A DNA stretch of 64,000 bases from Sphingopyxis sp. H115 (GTDB taxonomy: Bacteria > Pseudomonadota > Alphaproteobacteria > Sphingomonadales > Sphingomonadaceae): positions 204,409-268,408 of the forward strand of contig NZ_LNSA01000002.1 of the NCBI RefSeq assembly GCF_001468465.1, written 5' to 3'. Within the stretch, counting starts at the first letter, position 1, and the number at the start of each line of letters is the position of its first letter. The notes under the pieces are model-generated. The model was given only the letters and a program-made list of their open reading frames with translations, ran no database searches and was not told the origin of the DNA. The position numbers and the translations under genes were made by a program. Below are positions 53,262-62,308 of the stretch, piece by piece.

Positions 53262-55934
53262 ATGACCAATATCCGATATTGGCTTGCTTCGGCGAGCATT
53301 GGTACGATGCTGCTGGCCGCTTCCGCCGCGCAGGCGCAGACCGACGCGCCCGCCGAAGACGCTGCAGCCGAGAGCGAAATCGTCGTCACTGGCATCCGCG
53401 GATCGCTGCGCGAAGCGATCGACGCCAAGCGCGACCTGTCGGTGATCGCCGATGTCGTCACCGCCGAGGATGTCGGCAAGTTCCCCGACAAGAATGTCGC
53501 CGAAGCGCTCCAGCGCGTCCCCGGCATCGTCGTCAACCGCGAGTTCGGCGAGGGCGAGCGCGTCTCGCTGCGCGGTACCGCGCCGAACCTCACCAAGACC
53601 CTCCTCAATGGCCACAGCGTCGCGACCGCCGACTGGTTCATCCTCGACCAGGTCGCCTCGACGCGCAGCTTCAACTATCTCACCCTGCCCGCCGAGATCA
53701 TCGGCCGCCTCGAGGTTTACAAGAGCCCGCAGGCCGACGTCGAGGAAGGCGGCGTCGGCGGCACGATCAACGTCATCACGCGCAATCCGCTCGACCTCGA
53801 TCCGCTCACCCTCTCGGCGTCGGTACAGGCGGCCTATTCGGACCTCTCGGGCAAGGTCGATCCGCAGGTGTCGGGGCTCGTCAGCTGGAAAAATGCCGAT
53901 GAGACGTTCGGCGTGCTCGTCGGTGCGATCTACCAGAAGCGCCGCACGCGCCGCGACGGGCTCGAAATCTTCGGCTACCGCTCCTTCCCCGTCGGTGGCG
54001 GCGACGCGCTCGTCCCGACCTTGATCGGCTCGACCTTGTTCGAACAGGACCGCGAACGCTATGGGGCCAATATCGGCATCCAGTTCCGCCCGTCGGATCA
54101 GCTCGAAGTCAACATCACCGGTCTCTACTCGCGTTTCAACGCCGACAATTTCAACCAGAATTATATCGCGTGGGGCGAACAGGCGCTCGCCGGCGGCGGC
54201 ACGATCAGCAATGCCGTGGTGCAGGACGGCGTCGCGGTGTCGGGGGACATCGCCTCGGCGAACGGCGGCACGACGGGCTTCGGCGTCGTTTACGACGCGA
54301 TCGACCGGCAGGCGGTCGCCAAGACCGTCTCGGCCGATTTCGACCTCACCTACCGTCCGACCGACAGCCTCTCGGTCCATTTCAAGGCGGGCTGGACCAA
54401 GGCGAACGGCGACACGAGCAACGAGAATTTCATCGAATTCGCCGGCCCCGGCGCCTTCAGCTACGACCTCACCAGCGGCCGCCCCGAAGTCAGCTTCGCG
54501 AACCCCGATCCGCTCGATCCCGCCGGAATTCGCCCCGACTTCGGACGCATCCAGTCGGTCACCAACGACGATGAAGAGAAATATGTCTATTTCGACGTCG
54601 AGAAGGAGGTCGAATGGGGCCCGCTCACCGCGCTCAAATTCGGGCTCAAATATACCGACCACGACCGCGTCGCCGAACGCTTCGCTACCAACGGCGGCGT
54701 CTTCACGCCCGGGCTTCGCTGCAACGGCGCGCCGTGCACCTCGGCCGATTTCGCGACCGGCGGCGGCATGCCCGGCGACTTCCTCGATAATATCGCCGCT
54801 CCCGGCACGCTGCGCGATTACTGGCGTGTCGATCCCGCGAAGCTCCGCGCGATCTATGGCGCGTCGACGTCGCCGAGCAACGACCGCTTCCTCGTCCCCG
54901 GCAACGCCTATTCGATCAACGAAAAGGCATGGGGGGGCTATGGCCTCGCCAAATTCGGCGGCGACGGCTGGCGCGGCAATGTCGGCGTGCGCGTGATCGA
55001 AACCAAGCAGACTTCGAATGGCTTCATCATCGGCGGCACCGATCCCGAATTCACCAACCCGTTCGGCGGCTTCACCCCGTCGCGCGCGAAACGCTCCTAC
55101 ACCGACATCCTGCCGAGCGCGAACCTGTCGGTCGACCTGTCGGATCAGGTCGTGCTGCGCTTCGCGGCGGGCAAGACGGTGACGCGCCCCGACTTCGTCG
55201 ACATCACCCCCGGCGTCGATCTCAACGGCACGCTGCTGACCGGGCGCGGCGGCGATCCGAACCTCGATCCCTACCGCGCCAACCAGTACGACCTGTCGAT
55301 CGAATTCTATCCCGACCGCGAGACGATCGTCGCGCTCGCCGCCTTCTACAAGGATATCCAGTCGTATATCGTCAACACGACCTCGACCGAAATCCTGCCG
55401 AGCGTCTTCGTGCCGGGGTCAGAGCCCGCAGGCTGCGTCGCGGCGGGCGGCGCCAATCCGAACCTTTTCAACTGTCCCTATCAGATCAACCGGCGCAGCA
55501 ACGGCGACGGCGGGCGCAACCAGGGCTTCGAATTCCAGGTGTCGCGCCCGATCTGGGGCGGTTTCGGCGCGGTGGTCAACTACACCTACTCCGACGCCAA
55601 GGCGAACAACGGCGATCCGATCCCGGGCAATTCGAAACATTCGCTCAACCTCACGGGCTATTTCGAAAACGACCTCGTCAGCGCGCGGCTGTCGTATAAC
55701 TACCGGTCGAAATTCTTCATCGACATCGACCGCGCGGCGCCGCTCAACCAGGCCGCGCTCTCGTCGCTCGACGCGTCGGTCAGCATCAACATCACCGACA
55801 ATGTCGCGCTCACCGCCGACGCGGTGAACCTGACAAACGAAAAGATAGAGCAATATTCGGGCACCCGCGACCGCCCGCGCGCGATCTATGACAACGGCCG
55901 TCAATTCTACGTCGGAGCGCGCCTGAAGTTCTGA
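53262..55934 (+). CDS. TonB-dependent receptor, Xanthomonas/Caulobacter type (TIGR01782-like)
   Basis: This 890-residue outer-membrane receptor belongs to the large family abundant in sphingomonads, caulobacters and xanthomonads. It has a signal peptide (ending AAQAQ), the TonB-box stretch ESEIVVTGIRGSLREAIDAKR, plug signatures VVTAEDVGKFPDKNVAEALQ and RVPGIVV, SLRGTAPNLTKTLLNG, LEVYKSPQADVEEGGVGGTI (split over two strands), and a barrel ending QFYVGARLKF. Such receptors import complex carbohydrates or peptides. The substrate here is not evident, since neighbours are NHEJ genes and an AraC/SDR pair. GGAGGGA lies just upstream of the ATG at 53262. Confidence 0.95.
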   Translation: MTNIRYWLASASIGTMLLAASAAQAQTDAPAEDAAAESEIVVTGIRGSLREAIDAKRDLSVIADVVTAEDVGKFPDKNVAEALQRVPGIVVNREFGEGERVSLRGTAPNLTKTLLNGHSVATADWFILDQVASTRSFNYLTLPAEIIGRLEVYKSPQADVEEGGVGGTINVITRNPLDLDPLTLSASVQAAYSDLSGKVDPQVSGLVSWKNADETFGVLVGAIYQKRRTRRDGLEIFGYRSFPVGGGDALVPTLIGSTLFEQDRERYGANIGIQFRPSDQLEVNITGLYSRFNADNFNQNYIAWGEQALAGGGTISNAVVQDGVAVSGDIASANGGTTGFGVVYDAIDRQAVAKTVSADFDLTYRPTDSLSVHFKAGWTKANGDTSNENFIEFAGPGAFSYDLTSGRPEVSFANPDPLDPAGIRPDFGRIQSVTNDDEEKYVYFDVEKEVEWGPLTALKFGLKYTDHDRVAERFATNGGVFTPGLRCNGAPCTSADFATGGGMPGDFLDNIAAPGTLRDYWRVDPAKLRAIYGASTSPSNDRFLVPGNAYSINEKAWGGYGLAKFGGDGWRGNVGVRVIETKQTSNGFIIGGTDPEFTNPFGGFTPSRAKRSYTDILPSANLSVDLSDQVVLRFAAGKTVTRPDFVDITPGVDLNGTLLTGRGGDPNLDPYRANQYDLSIEFYPDRETIVALAAFYKDIQSYIVNTTSTEILPSVFVPGSEPAGCVAAGGANPNLFNCPYQINRRSNGDGGRNQGFEFQVSRPIWGGFGAVVNYTYSDAKANNGDPIPGNSKHSLNLTGYFENDLVSARLSYNYRSKFFIDIDRAAPLNQAALSSLDASVSINITDNVALTADAVNLTNEKIEQYSGTRDRPRAIYDNGRQFYVGARLKF

Positions 55935-55952
55935 CGCACCGAGCCGCCCGCG

Positions 55953-56813
55953 CTATCGTGCTGCGGCACGGTAGCGCGACGGCGGCACCCCGAAGCGCCG
56001 CGCAAAGGCGGTCGCAAAATGGCTCGGCGAGGCAAAACCCGTCGCCAGCGCCACCTCGGTCACCGGCTCCGCGCCATGCCACAGCTGCCGCGCCGCCTCG
56101 TCGAGCCGCGCGCGCATCACATATTGCCAGGGCGACAGGCCGAAGGCGTCGTGAAAGGCATCGGTAAAGCGCCGGATATCCATGCCGACCAGCGCCGCGA
56201 GCGCGGCCAGACTATGCTCGCCGTCGAGTTGGCCGCGTACCGCATCGGCCAGCCGGTTGCGATCCGACGCCGACAGCGCCCGGTGGCGCGCCGCCCGCGC
56301 GCGATAGCCGTAGTGCGTTCCCAGGTGCCGCTCGAGCGCGTCGCCGACCTCGTGCGCCGCCATCCGCGCCAGATCGTCGTCCGACCGGCAAACAAGCTCG
56401 GCAAGGCGTGCGCCCGCGCGAAAGACGAAATCGTCGCGATGCTTCACGCGCGCCGCCATCGGCGCATCGGCGAGCAGCGCCGTCGGCACGCTCAGTTCGA
56501 CGAACTCGGCACGGTCGCCCTGCGCCAGCGCGGCATAGCGGCACGCGGCCGGGATAATCCATATATCGCCGCGTGCCGGCATCACGGACCCTGAAGGTCC
56601 GACCGAAAATTCGCAATCCATCCGGTCGAGCCGCCCGCCGAGATGGACGACGACGACATGATGCGCTTCTTCAAAGGCCCAGTCGGTCGGCGAAGCCAGA
56701 TTTTCGGTGGCGGCCAGCACACCCAGCCGACCGATCTGCGCCTGATGCCGGGCGACGACGTCGCGCCCCGATCGCGGCCGGATGCCATCCCAGACGGTTG
56801 CGGCTTCGGTCAA
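55953..56813 (-). CDS. AraC family transcriptional regulator
   Basis: This 286-residue regulator has an AraC-type cupin-like N-terminal region (HHVVVVHLGGRLDRMDCEF, RGDIWIIPAACRYAAL) and a C-terminal double helix-turn-helix domain (LAALAALVGMDIRRFTDAFHDAFGLSPWQYVM and VTEVALATGFASPSHFATAFARRFGVPPSRYRAA, each split over its two helices). The start is a TTG at 56813 with AGGTGG a few bases upstream. It diverges from a short-chain dehydrogenase across 121 bases, the classic arrangement for a regulator and its target. The inducer is unknown. Confidence 0.93.
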   Translation of the reverse strand: MTEAATVWDGIRPRSGRDVVARHQAQIGRLGVLAATENLASPTDWAFEEAHHVVVVHLGGRLDRMDCEFSVGPSGSVMPARGDIWIIPAACRYAALAQGDRAEFVELSVPTALLADAPMAARVKHRDDFVFRAGARLAELVCRSDDDLARMAAHEVGDALERHLGTHYGYRARAARHRALSASDRNRLADAVRGQLDGEHSLAALAALVGMDIRRFTDAFHDAFGLSPWQYVMRARLDEAARQLWHGAEPVTEVALATGFASPSHFATAFARRFGVPPSRYRAAAR

Positions 56814-56934
56814 TCACCCACCTTGCAAGCCCCCACGACTCGCCATGACGATTTCCCGAATCTGTGCCGGATTTTGAAAGCGGGCAAGGCGAAAGCGGCT
56901 TAGCCTTGGAAAAACAACAGCCAAGGAGACCAAA

Positions 56935-57708
56935 ATGGCCGATCACAGCATCAAGGGTAAGACCGTCCTCATCGCCGGGGGCGGCAAGAATCTGGGCGGG
57001 CTGATCGCGCGCGACCTCGCGGCGCACGGCGCAAAGGCGATCGCGATCCATTACAACAGCCCCGCGTCGGCCGCCGAAACCGAAGCCACGCTCGCCGCGG
57101 TCCGCGCGGCGGGTTCCGAAGCCGTGGCATTCCAGGCCGACCTCACATCCGCCGCGGCCGTCGAAAAGCTGTTCGCCGACATGATCGCCGCGATCGGCCG
57201 CCCCGACATCGCGATCAACACCGTCGGCAAGGTGCTGAAAAAACCCTTCACCGACATCAGCGAGGGCGAATATGACGAAATGACCGCAGTCAATTCGAAA
57301 ACCGCCTTCTTCTTCTTGAAAGAGGCGGGCAAGCATGTGAACGACAATGGCAAGGTCTGCACGCTCGTGACGTCGCTGCTCGGCGCCTACACCCCCTTCT
57401 ACGCCGCTTATGCGGGGACCAAGGCGCCAGTTGAGCATTTCACCCGCGCCGCGTCGAAGGAGTTCGGCGCGCGCGGCATTTCGGTCACCGCGATCGGCCC
57501 CGGGCCGATGGACACGCCCTTCTTCTATCCCGCCGAAGAAGCCGACGCACAGGCCTATCATAAGTCGGCGGCGGCGCTCTCGGCCTTCACGAAGACCGGG
57601 CTCACCGACATCGAGGATATCGTGCCGTGGATCCGCATGCTCGTTTCGGACGGCTGGTGGATGACCGGCCAGACGATCCTCGTCAACGGCGGCTACACGA
57701 CCAAATGA
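56935..57708 (+). CDS. Short-chain dehydrogenase/reductase
   Basis: This 257-residue SDR has the cofactor-binding motif TVLIAGGGKNLGG near residues 10-22 (a Gly-rich variant of GxxxGxG), INTVGKV in place of NNAG, the active-site Ser in LVTSLLG, and catalytic Tyr and Lys in YAAYAGTK. SDRs oxidise or reduce alcohols and ketones with NAD(P). AAGGAG lies six bases upstream of the ATG. The divergent AraC gene probably controls it. It ends before a double hairpin terminator. Confidence 0.93.
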   Translation: MADHSIKGKTVLIAGGGKNLGGLIARDLAAHGAKAIAIHYNSPASAAETEATLAAVRAAGSEAVAFQADLTSAAAVEKLFADMIAAIGRPDIAINTVGKVLKKPFTDISEGEYDEMTAVNSKTAFFFLKEAGKHVNDNGKVCTLVTSLLGAYTPFYAAYAGTKAPVEHFTRAASKEFGARGISVTAIGPGPMDTPFFYPAEEADAQAYHKSAAALSAFTKTGLTDIEDIVPWIRMLVSDGWWMTGQTILVNGGYTTK

Positions 57709-57716
57709 CCCCTCCC

Positions 57717-57784
57717 CCGGCCGCCGCGACGCGGCCGGGACAGCCGGACGGACGGCGCGCCGCCGCGCCGTCCGTCCCTCTTTT
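57717..57784 (+). terminator. Two tandem hairpins, the second with a T-run
   Basis: CCGGCCGC/GCGGCCGG (57717-57724 and 57731-57738) is followed by a perfect 14-base stem, GGACGGACGGCGCG/CGCGCCGTCCGTCC (57746-57759 and 57764-57777), then CTCTTTT. The second hairpin is a likely intrinsic terminator of the SDR transcript. Confidence 0.8.
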
Positions 57785-57836
57785 CGCTGCGAACGCGCGG
57801 GATTAAGCCGGGGCGGATTTCGAAGGGGAAAATGTC

Positions 57837-58103
57837 ATGCATATGCTGCTGGTCATCACAGGCGGCGCGGTGCTGCTCGGGCTGTTCCTGCTCTTCGGCC
57901 ATTTGTGGGGCGGGACACGCCCCGACCTCGCGCTTGCGGCGAAATATTTCATCCCCGTCTGGTTGGCGGTCGCCTTGCTCAACATGTGGGTCGGGGTGAC
58001 AAAGGCCGGCTATTCGGCGCGCGAGGAATTGCCGATCCTGTTCATCGTCTTCCTGATTCCCGCCGCCCTCGCCGCCGTTGCAATCTGGCGCTTCTCGCGA
58101 TGA
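57837..58103 (+). CDS. Small membrane protein upstream of the LtrA-like gene
   Basis: This 88-residue protein has three hydrophobic helices (LLVITGGAVLLGLFLLFGHLW, YFIPVWLAVALLNMWVGV and LPILFIVFLIPAALAAVAIW). AAGGGGAAAA precedes the ATG. Its stop overlaps the start of the LtrA-like gene by four bases (ATGA), so it is translationally coupled. No family function is known to me; a partner of the LtrA-like protein is the simplest inference. Confidence 0.85.
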   Translation: MHMLLVITGGAVLLGLFLLFGHLWGGTRPDLALAAKYFIPVWLAVALLNMWVGVTKAGYSAREELPILFIVFLIPAALAAVAIWRFSR

Positions 58104-59278
58104 CTCCGTTCCGCCGGTTGATCCTGCGCGACCGCAGCGGCCACCACGCGCGCGTGACCTTCGAAGAATTGTTCTTCGACCTCGTCTATGTTTTCGCGGT
58201 CACCCAGCTCAGCCATCTCTTGCTCCACCATTTGAGCCTGGTCGGCGCGGTCGAAACGCTGATCCTCTGGTTCGCGGTCTGGCTCGGCTGGCAATATACC
58301 TGCTGGGTCACCAACTGGTTCGACCCCGAACATCCGTGGATGCGCGGCCTTCTCTTCCTGCTGATGCTGTTCGCGCTCATCATGTCGGCCGCCATCCCCG
58401 ATGCCTTTGGTAACCGGAGCCTCGTGTTTGCCGGCTGCTATGTGGCGCTTCAACTCGGCCGTACGCTCTTCATAGTCTTCGCGCTCGATCGATCGAATCC
58501 GCTGGCCGCCAATTATCTCCGCATGGCGGCATGGTTTGCCGTCTCGGCCTGTTTCTGGATCGCCGGGGCGCTGGCGGGACCCGAACAGAGGCTCGCGCTC
58601 TGGGGGATCGCGGTGATCCTCGAATATGTCGCGCCCATGACGGGCTTCGCGTTTCCGGGGCTCGGGCGATCGCGCACAAGCGAGTGGACGATCGAGGGCG
58701 GCCATCTCGCCGAGCGCTGCCAACTGTTCGTGATCCTCGCGCTCGGCGAGACGTTGATCGCGACCGGCGCGACGCTGGCGGAGGGCGCAACGTGGAATGC
58801 GCCGATCCTCTCGGCGCTCGGCGCAACCTTCCTCGGCACGCTCGCGCTCTGGTGGCTCTATTTCGGCACCTCGAGCAAGGACGCGACGGCAAAGATCACG
58901 ACCTCGGACGATCCGGGACGTATCGGCGCCTGGTTCAACTATGTCCACGCGATCCTCGTCGCGGGTATCATCGTCTGTGCGGTCGGCAACGATCTCGCGA
59001 TGGAGCTTCCCGACGGCCACGCAAAGCTGCCGCAAGTGCTGGTGATCGCAGCCGGGCCGACGCTCTATCTCGCGGGTAGCGCGATTTACCGCCGCGTCGT
59101 CCATGGCCGCATACCGGCCTCACACCTAGCCGGAATCGTCGCGGCGCTGGCGCTTGCGCCTGTCGGGCTTAATGCCAATCTGCTGGTTATGGGATGGTGC
59201 ACGACGCTGCTTCTCGCGGCGGTCGCGGTCTGGGAACGCCTGGCGCGCCGGACGGCACCACCCGTCGGCGGGCGCTGA
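58100..59278 (+). CDS. Low temperature requirement protein A (LtrA) family membrane protein
   Basis: This 392-residue polytopic membrane protein has the LtrA-family signatures near its N-terminus: RVTFEELFFDLVYVFAVTQLSHLL, then a WVTNWFDPEHP loop and AERCQLFVILALGETLIATG in the middle. About ten helices are present. The family was named for a Listeria cold-growth mutant, but its biochemical role is not established. The true start is the ATG at 58100, overlapping the upstream small membrane gene. It converges with the TonB receptor at 59306-61642. Confidence 0.93.
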   Translation: MTPFRRLILRDRSGHHARVTFEELFFDLVYVFAVTQLSHLLLHHLSLVGAVETLILWFAVWLGWQYTCWVTNWFDPEHPWMRGLLFLLMLFALIMSAAIPDAFGNRSLVFAGCYVALQLGRTLFIVFALDRSNPLAANYLRMAAWFAVSACFWIAGALAGPEQRLALWGIAVILEYVAPMTGFAFPGLGRSRTSEWTIEGGHLAERCQLFVILALGETLIATGATLAEGATWNAPILSALGATFLGTLALWWLYFGTSSKDATAKITTSDDPGRIGAWFNYVHAILVAGIIVCAVGNDLAMELPDGHAKLPQVLVIAAGPTLYLAGSAIYRRVVHGRIPASHLAGIVAALALAPVGLNANLLVMGWCTTLLLAAVAVWERLARRTAPPVGGR

Positions 59279-59305
59279 CCGGCAACGGCGACAGCGCCCC
59301 GCCGG

Positions 59306-61642
59306 TCAGAACCGCCCTTCGAAGGTCAGCCCGATCATCCGCGGCTCGCCGAACAATGCCTGCATCCGGCCGCCATTCTCATATTGATAGTCGTAATATT
59401 CGTCGTCGAAGATATTGGTGGCGACCAGATAGGCGCCGAAATTTTCGTTGGCGTACCCGATCTTCGCGTTGACGAGCGTGCGGCCCGGCACGCCGCGGCC
59501 GCCGCTCTGGTCGCGGATGTCCTGGAACTGCGGGCCGCGATAATTGACGTTGAGGTTGGCATTGAAACCCGACGGGTCACGCCAGTCGAACCCCGCCGCC
59601 CATGTCCAGCGGGGCGCATTGGCAAATTCGAAGCCCGACAGGTCGAGCACCTGCCCGCCCGTCGTCTCGAAATCGAGGAATTTGCTGTTGGCATAGCCGA
59701 CCGAGCCATAGATGTTGAGGCGATCGGTGACGTCGAAATCGCTTTCGACTTCGAAACCCCAGACACGCGAACTGCCTGCATTCTGCGTCTCATAATCATA
59801 GACATTGTCGGACAGCTGGACATAGACCTGCTGGTCCTTCCAGTCGATGTAGAAGGCGTTGGCGTTGAAGGTCAGCCGCCGGTCGAACCATTGGGTGCGC
59901 AGCGACAGCTCGTAATTCCACGTATATTCGGGATCGTAGACATGCGTCGTCGCGCGCCCGGGATTGACCGCGCTGCCGCCCGAGCGATAGCCGCGCTGGA
60001 CGATGGCGCTCAATGTCTTGTCGGGCGCGATCTCCCACGACACCCCGCCCTTGGGCAGGAACGCCTTGTAAGTGGTCGTCGATTCGGGGCCGACGCTGTT
60101 CGCATCGGCGACCGTCTGGAGCAGCAGCGCGTTGATCTGCTGGAGGATCAGCCCCAGCGTCGGGTCGGGCGCGGCGGCCGGGTCGGGCAGCACCGTATTG
60201 AGCACGACGACATTGTCGTTCGCGACCTTCTGCCGCTCATGGTCGTAGCGGAAGCCCACGAGCAGCTTGAGCCCCGGCGCGACCTCGAGGCTCGCGTCGC
60301 CGAACAGCGCCATCGTTTCGATATCGACCGCATAGCGCTGGTCCGACGAGATGAAGACGCGCGGCGGGTAATAGCTGCGCGCGAGCTGCGCGAGCCCCAG
60401 CGCCTGGTCGGCCGGCAGCCCGAACTGGCTCTGGAGCAGCGCCGCGACCTGCGGCGTCAGCCCCAGATCGACATCGGGATCGAGGCTGAACGTACTGTTC
60501 GAATCGGACCGCGGATTCTTCAGCCGCGAATAATAGCCGCCGACCAGCCCCTGCAGCGGGCCGGTATCGAAGTTCAGCCGTACCTCCTGGCTGAAAATCT
60601 TCTGGTCGGTCGCGAAGTCGCCATAGGCCTCGTCCTCGGGACGCAATTCGCCGTCATAGGTCGAAAAGGTCTTGAGGTGGTTGTACGTGCTCACCGACGA
60701 CAAGGTGAAGATATTGCCGAGCGGCAGCGACAGGTCGGCGGTGAACAGGTCGGTGCTCGTCCGCGTGAAGGTCGGTCGGTTGGCCTCGACATGACGGTTG
60801 CTCCACGCGCCTGGAACGTCGCTGAACACATAGCCGCGCCCATCATTGCCGTAATGGCGATCATAGAGGTAGGCGAGCTTGACCTGAAGCCCGTCGGCAC
60901 CCGCCGGGGTGAACAGCAATTTGGCGCGCACCACCTCGCTGTCCGTCTTCGCATAATGACCGCCGGTCAGCTGGTTCTTGATCAACCCGTCCCCGCGAGC
61001 CAGTTCGCCCGCGACGCGGAACGCGAGCACATCGTCGATAATCGGCCCGCCGATCGCAGCGGCAAGGCGATATTCGCCGTCGGCGTCGGTGATCATCGCG
61101 CGCGCCTTGCCGCGCCAGTCGAAGCTGGGGTCGGTGGTCTTGAGGATGATCGCGCCCGCGAGCGCGTTGCGCCCCTGTAGAGTCGACTGCGGCCCGCGCA
61201 AGATTTCCGCCTGCTCGAGATCCCACAGGTCGAGCGGTCCGCCCCCTGCCGCCTCGGTCGGCAAAGGCGACCCGTCGAGATAGATGGTCGCAAGATTGCC
61301 GAAGCCGTAGCCCGAGACATTCTTGTTCGAAATGCCGCGGATATTAAAACCCGATTCGGCAAAGGTCGACGACAGGTTCGCGGTGCGGTCGATCAGATCG
61401 TAGACGCTGACCAGATTCTGCCGGTCGATCTCTTCGGCCGTGAACACCTTCACGCTCTCGGGCGTGTCCTGCAACGAGCGGTCGAACTTCATGCCGGTGA
61501 CGACGATCTCGCTGTGCTCGCCCGCAGCGCCCGCTTCGGCACCGGCGGCCGTCGCCGCCGCCATTGCGGTCTCTTGGCCATGAACGGGCATCGCCGCGCC
61601 CGCGAGCATCAGGGCCAGTACCGGCCGGAAATTCTTCGTCAT
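59306..61642 (-). CDS. TonB-dependent receptor of PepSY module 2
   Basis: This 778-residue outer-membrane receptor has a signal peptide (LAGAAMPVHGQ), an Ala-rich linker, the TonB-box region EHSEIVVTGMKFDRSLQDTP, plug features VYDLIDRTANLSSTF, FNIRGISNKNVSGYG and AEILRGPQSTLQGRNALAGA, and a barrel ending MIGLTFEGRF. The plug resembles the sphingomonad receptors for ferric siderophores. GGGGAG lies nine bases before the ATG. It diverges from a small membrane gene and a PepSY-TM gene over a 90-base region that carries a Fur-like dyad, so it is probably iron regulated. Confidence 0.94.
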   Translation of the reverse strand: MTKNFRPVLALMLAGAAMPVHGQETAMAAATAAGAEAGAAGEHSEIVVTGMKFDRSLQDTPESVKVFTAEEIDRQNLVSVYDLIDRTANLSSTFAESGFNIRGISNKNVSGYGFGNLATIYLDGSPLPTEAAGGGPLDLWDLEQAEILRGPQSTLQGRNALAGAIILKTTDPSFDWRGKARAMITDADGEYRLAAAIGGPIIDDVLAFRVAGELARGDGLIKNQLTGGHYAKTDSEVVRAKLLFTPAGADGLQVKLAYLYDRHYGNDGRGYVFSDVPGAWSNRHVEANRPTFTRTSTDLFTADLSLPLGNIFTLSSVSTYNHLKTFSTYDGELRPEDEAYGDFATDQKIFSQEVRLNFDTGPLQGLVGGYYSRLKNPRSDSNSTFSLDPDVDLGLTPQVAALLQSQFGLPADQALGLAQLARSYYPPRVFISSDQRYAVDIETMALFGDASLEVAPGLKLLVGFRYDHERQKVANDNVVVLNTVLPDPAAAPDPTLGLILQQINALLLQTVADANSVGPESTTTYKAFLPKGGVSWEIAPDKTLSAIVQRGYRSGGSAVNPGRATTHVYDPEYTWNYELSLRTQWFDRRLTFNANAFYIDWKDQQVYVQLSDNVYDYETQNAGSSRVWGFEVESDFDVTDRLNIYGSVGYANSKFLDFETTGGQVLDLSGFEFANAPRWTWAAGFDWRDPSGFNANLNVNYRGPQFQDIRDQSGGRGVPGRTLVNAKIGYANENFGAYLVATNIFDDEYYDYQYENGGRMQALFGEPRMIGLTFEGRF

Positions 61643-61683
61643 TGTCTTTAGCTCCCCGCTTCGCTAACGAGGGGCCGCTATTG

Positions 61684-61706
61684 CTATTGCGAATGCGAGT
61701 CAATAG
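61684..61706. promoter_or_regulatory. Fur-like operator in the divergent region of PepSY/TonB module 2
   Basis: CTATTG (61684-61689), 11 bases (CGAATGCGAGT), CAATAG (61701-61706) form a perfect dyad identical in half-sites and spacing to that at 45472-45494. The core ATTGCGAATGCGAGTCAAT matches 13 of 19 positions of an extended Fur-box pattern (ATTGATAATGATTATCAAT). It lies between divergent transport genes and can control both. Confidence 0.7.
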
Positions 61707-61732
61707 TGTGTCTGAACGCGTAAGGGGGACAT

Positions 61733-62308
61733 ATGGAAGACACGCCGGCGCTTTTGCCGTCGCTGCTGATCGCCGTCGCGGCGGGCGCGGGCGCATGGCT
61801 GCTCCGCCGCTCGTGGCAGGCGAGGCAGCGGCAGACCGGGCTCGTCGCCCTCGGCTGGCTGCTCATCGTCGCCGCTACGATCCTCCCCGCCTGGCTCCTC
61901 GGCCCCGCACGCGGCCCCTTCGTCGCGCTCGCGATCGTCCCCGTCGCCGCGCTTGCCGTCGTCGCCGCGAACTACACCGTCCGCCAGGCGAAAGCGCGCG
62001 CCGAGCGCGAAAGCCTCGCCCCCGAACCCTCCGATCGCGCGACGACCAAAGGCCGCGAGACCTTGCGCTGGCTGCTCGCGGGCCCGATCGGCATGATCGC
62101 CGCGATGGGCGTCGGCATCGCCTGGGCCGCGCTTGTCCCCGGCGAACAGCAGACGCGGCTCGTCGTCGGCGGGCTCCTCGTCCCCCTGATCTGGGGCGGC
62201 TGCATGGCATGGACGCTCGCCGACAACCGCATCCTCCGCGCGACCGCCGTGCTCACCGGCGTCGCGATTATCAGCTTTACCGCCGCCATCGTGAAGGGCT
62301 TCGCATGA
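61733..62308 (+). CDS. Membrane protein preceding the PepSY gene
   Basis: This 191-residue protein has about five hydrophobic helices (LLIAVAAGAGAWLLRRSW, LGWLLIVAATILPAWLLG, FVALAIVPVAALAVVAANY, then WLLAGPIGMIAAMGVGIAWA and LLVPLIWGGCMAWTLA). Position and ATGA coupling to the following PepSY gene recall the small partner in module 1, though this is longer and not obviously homologous. AAGGGGGA precedes the ATG. Function is unknown; an accessory role in ferric-siderophore reduction is inference. Confidence 0.85.
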   Translation: MEDTPALLPSLLIAVAAGAGAWLLRRSWQARQRQTGLVALGWLLIVAATILPAWLLGPARGPFVALAIVPVAALAVVAANYTVRQAKARAERESLAPEPSDRATTKGRETLRWLLAGPIGMIAAMGVGIAWAALVPGEQQTRLVVGGLLVPLIWGGCMAWTLADNRILRATAVLTGVAIISFTAAIVKGFA

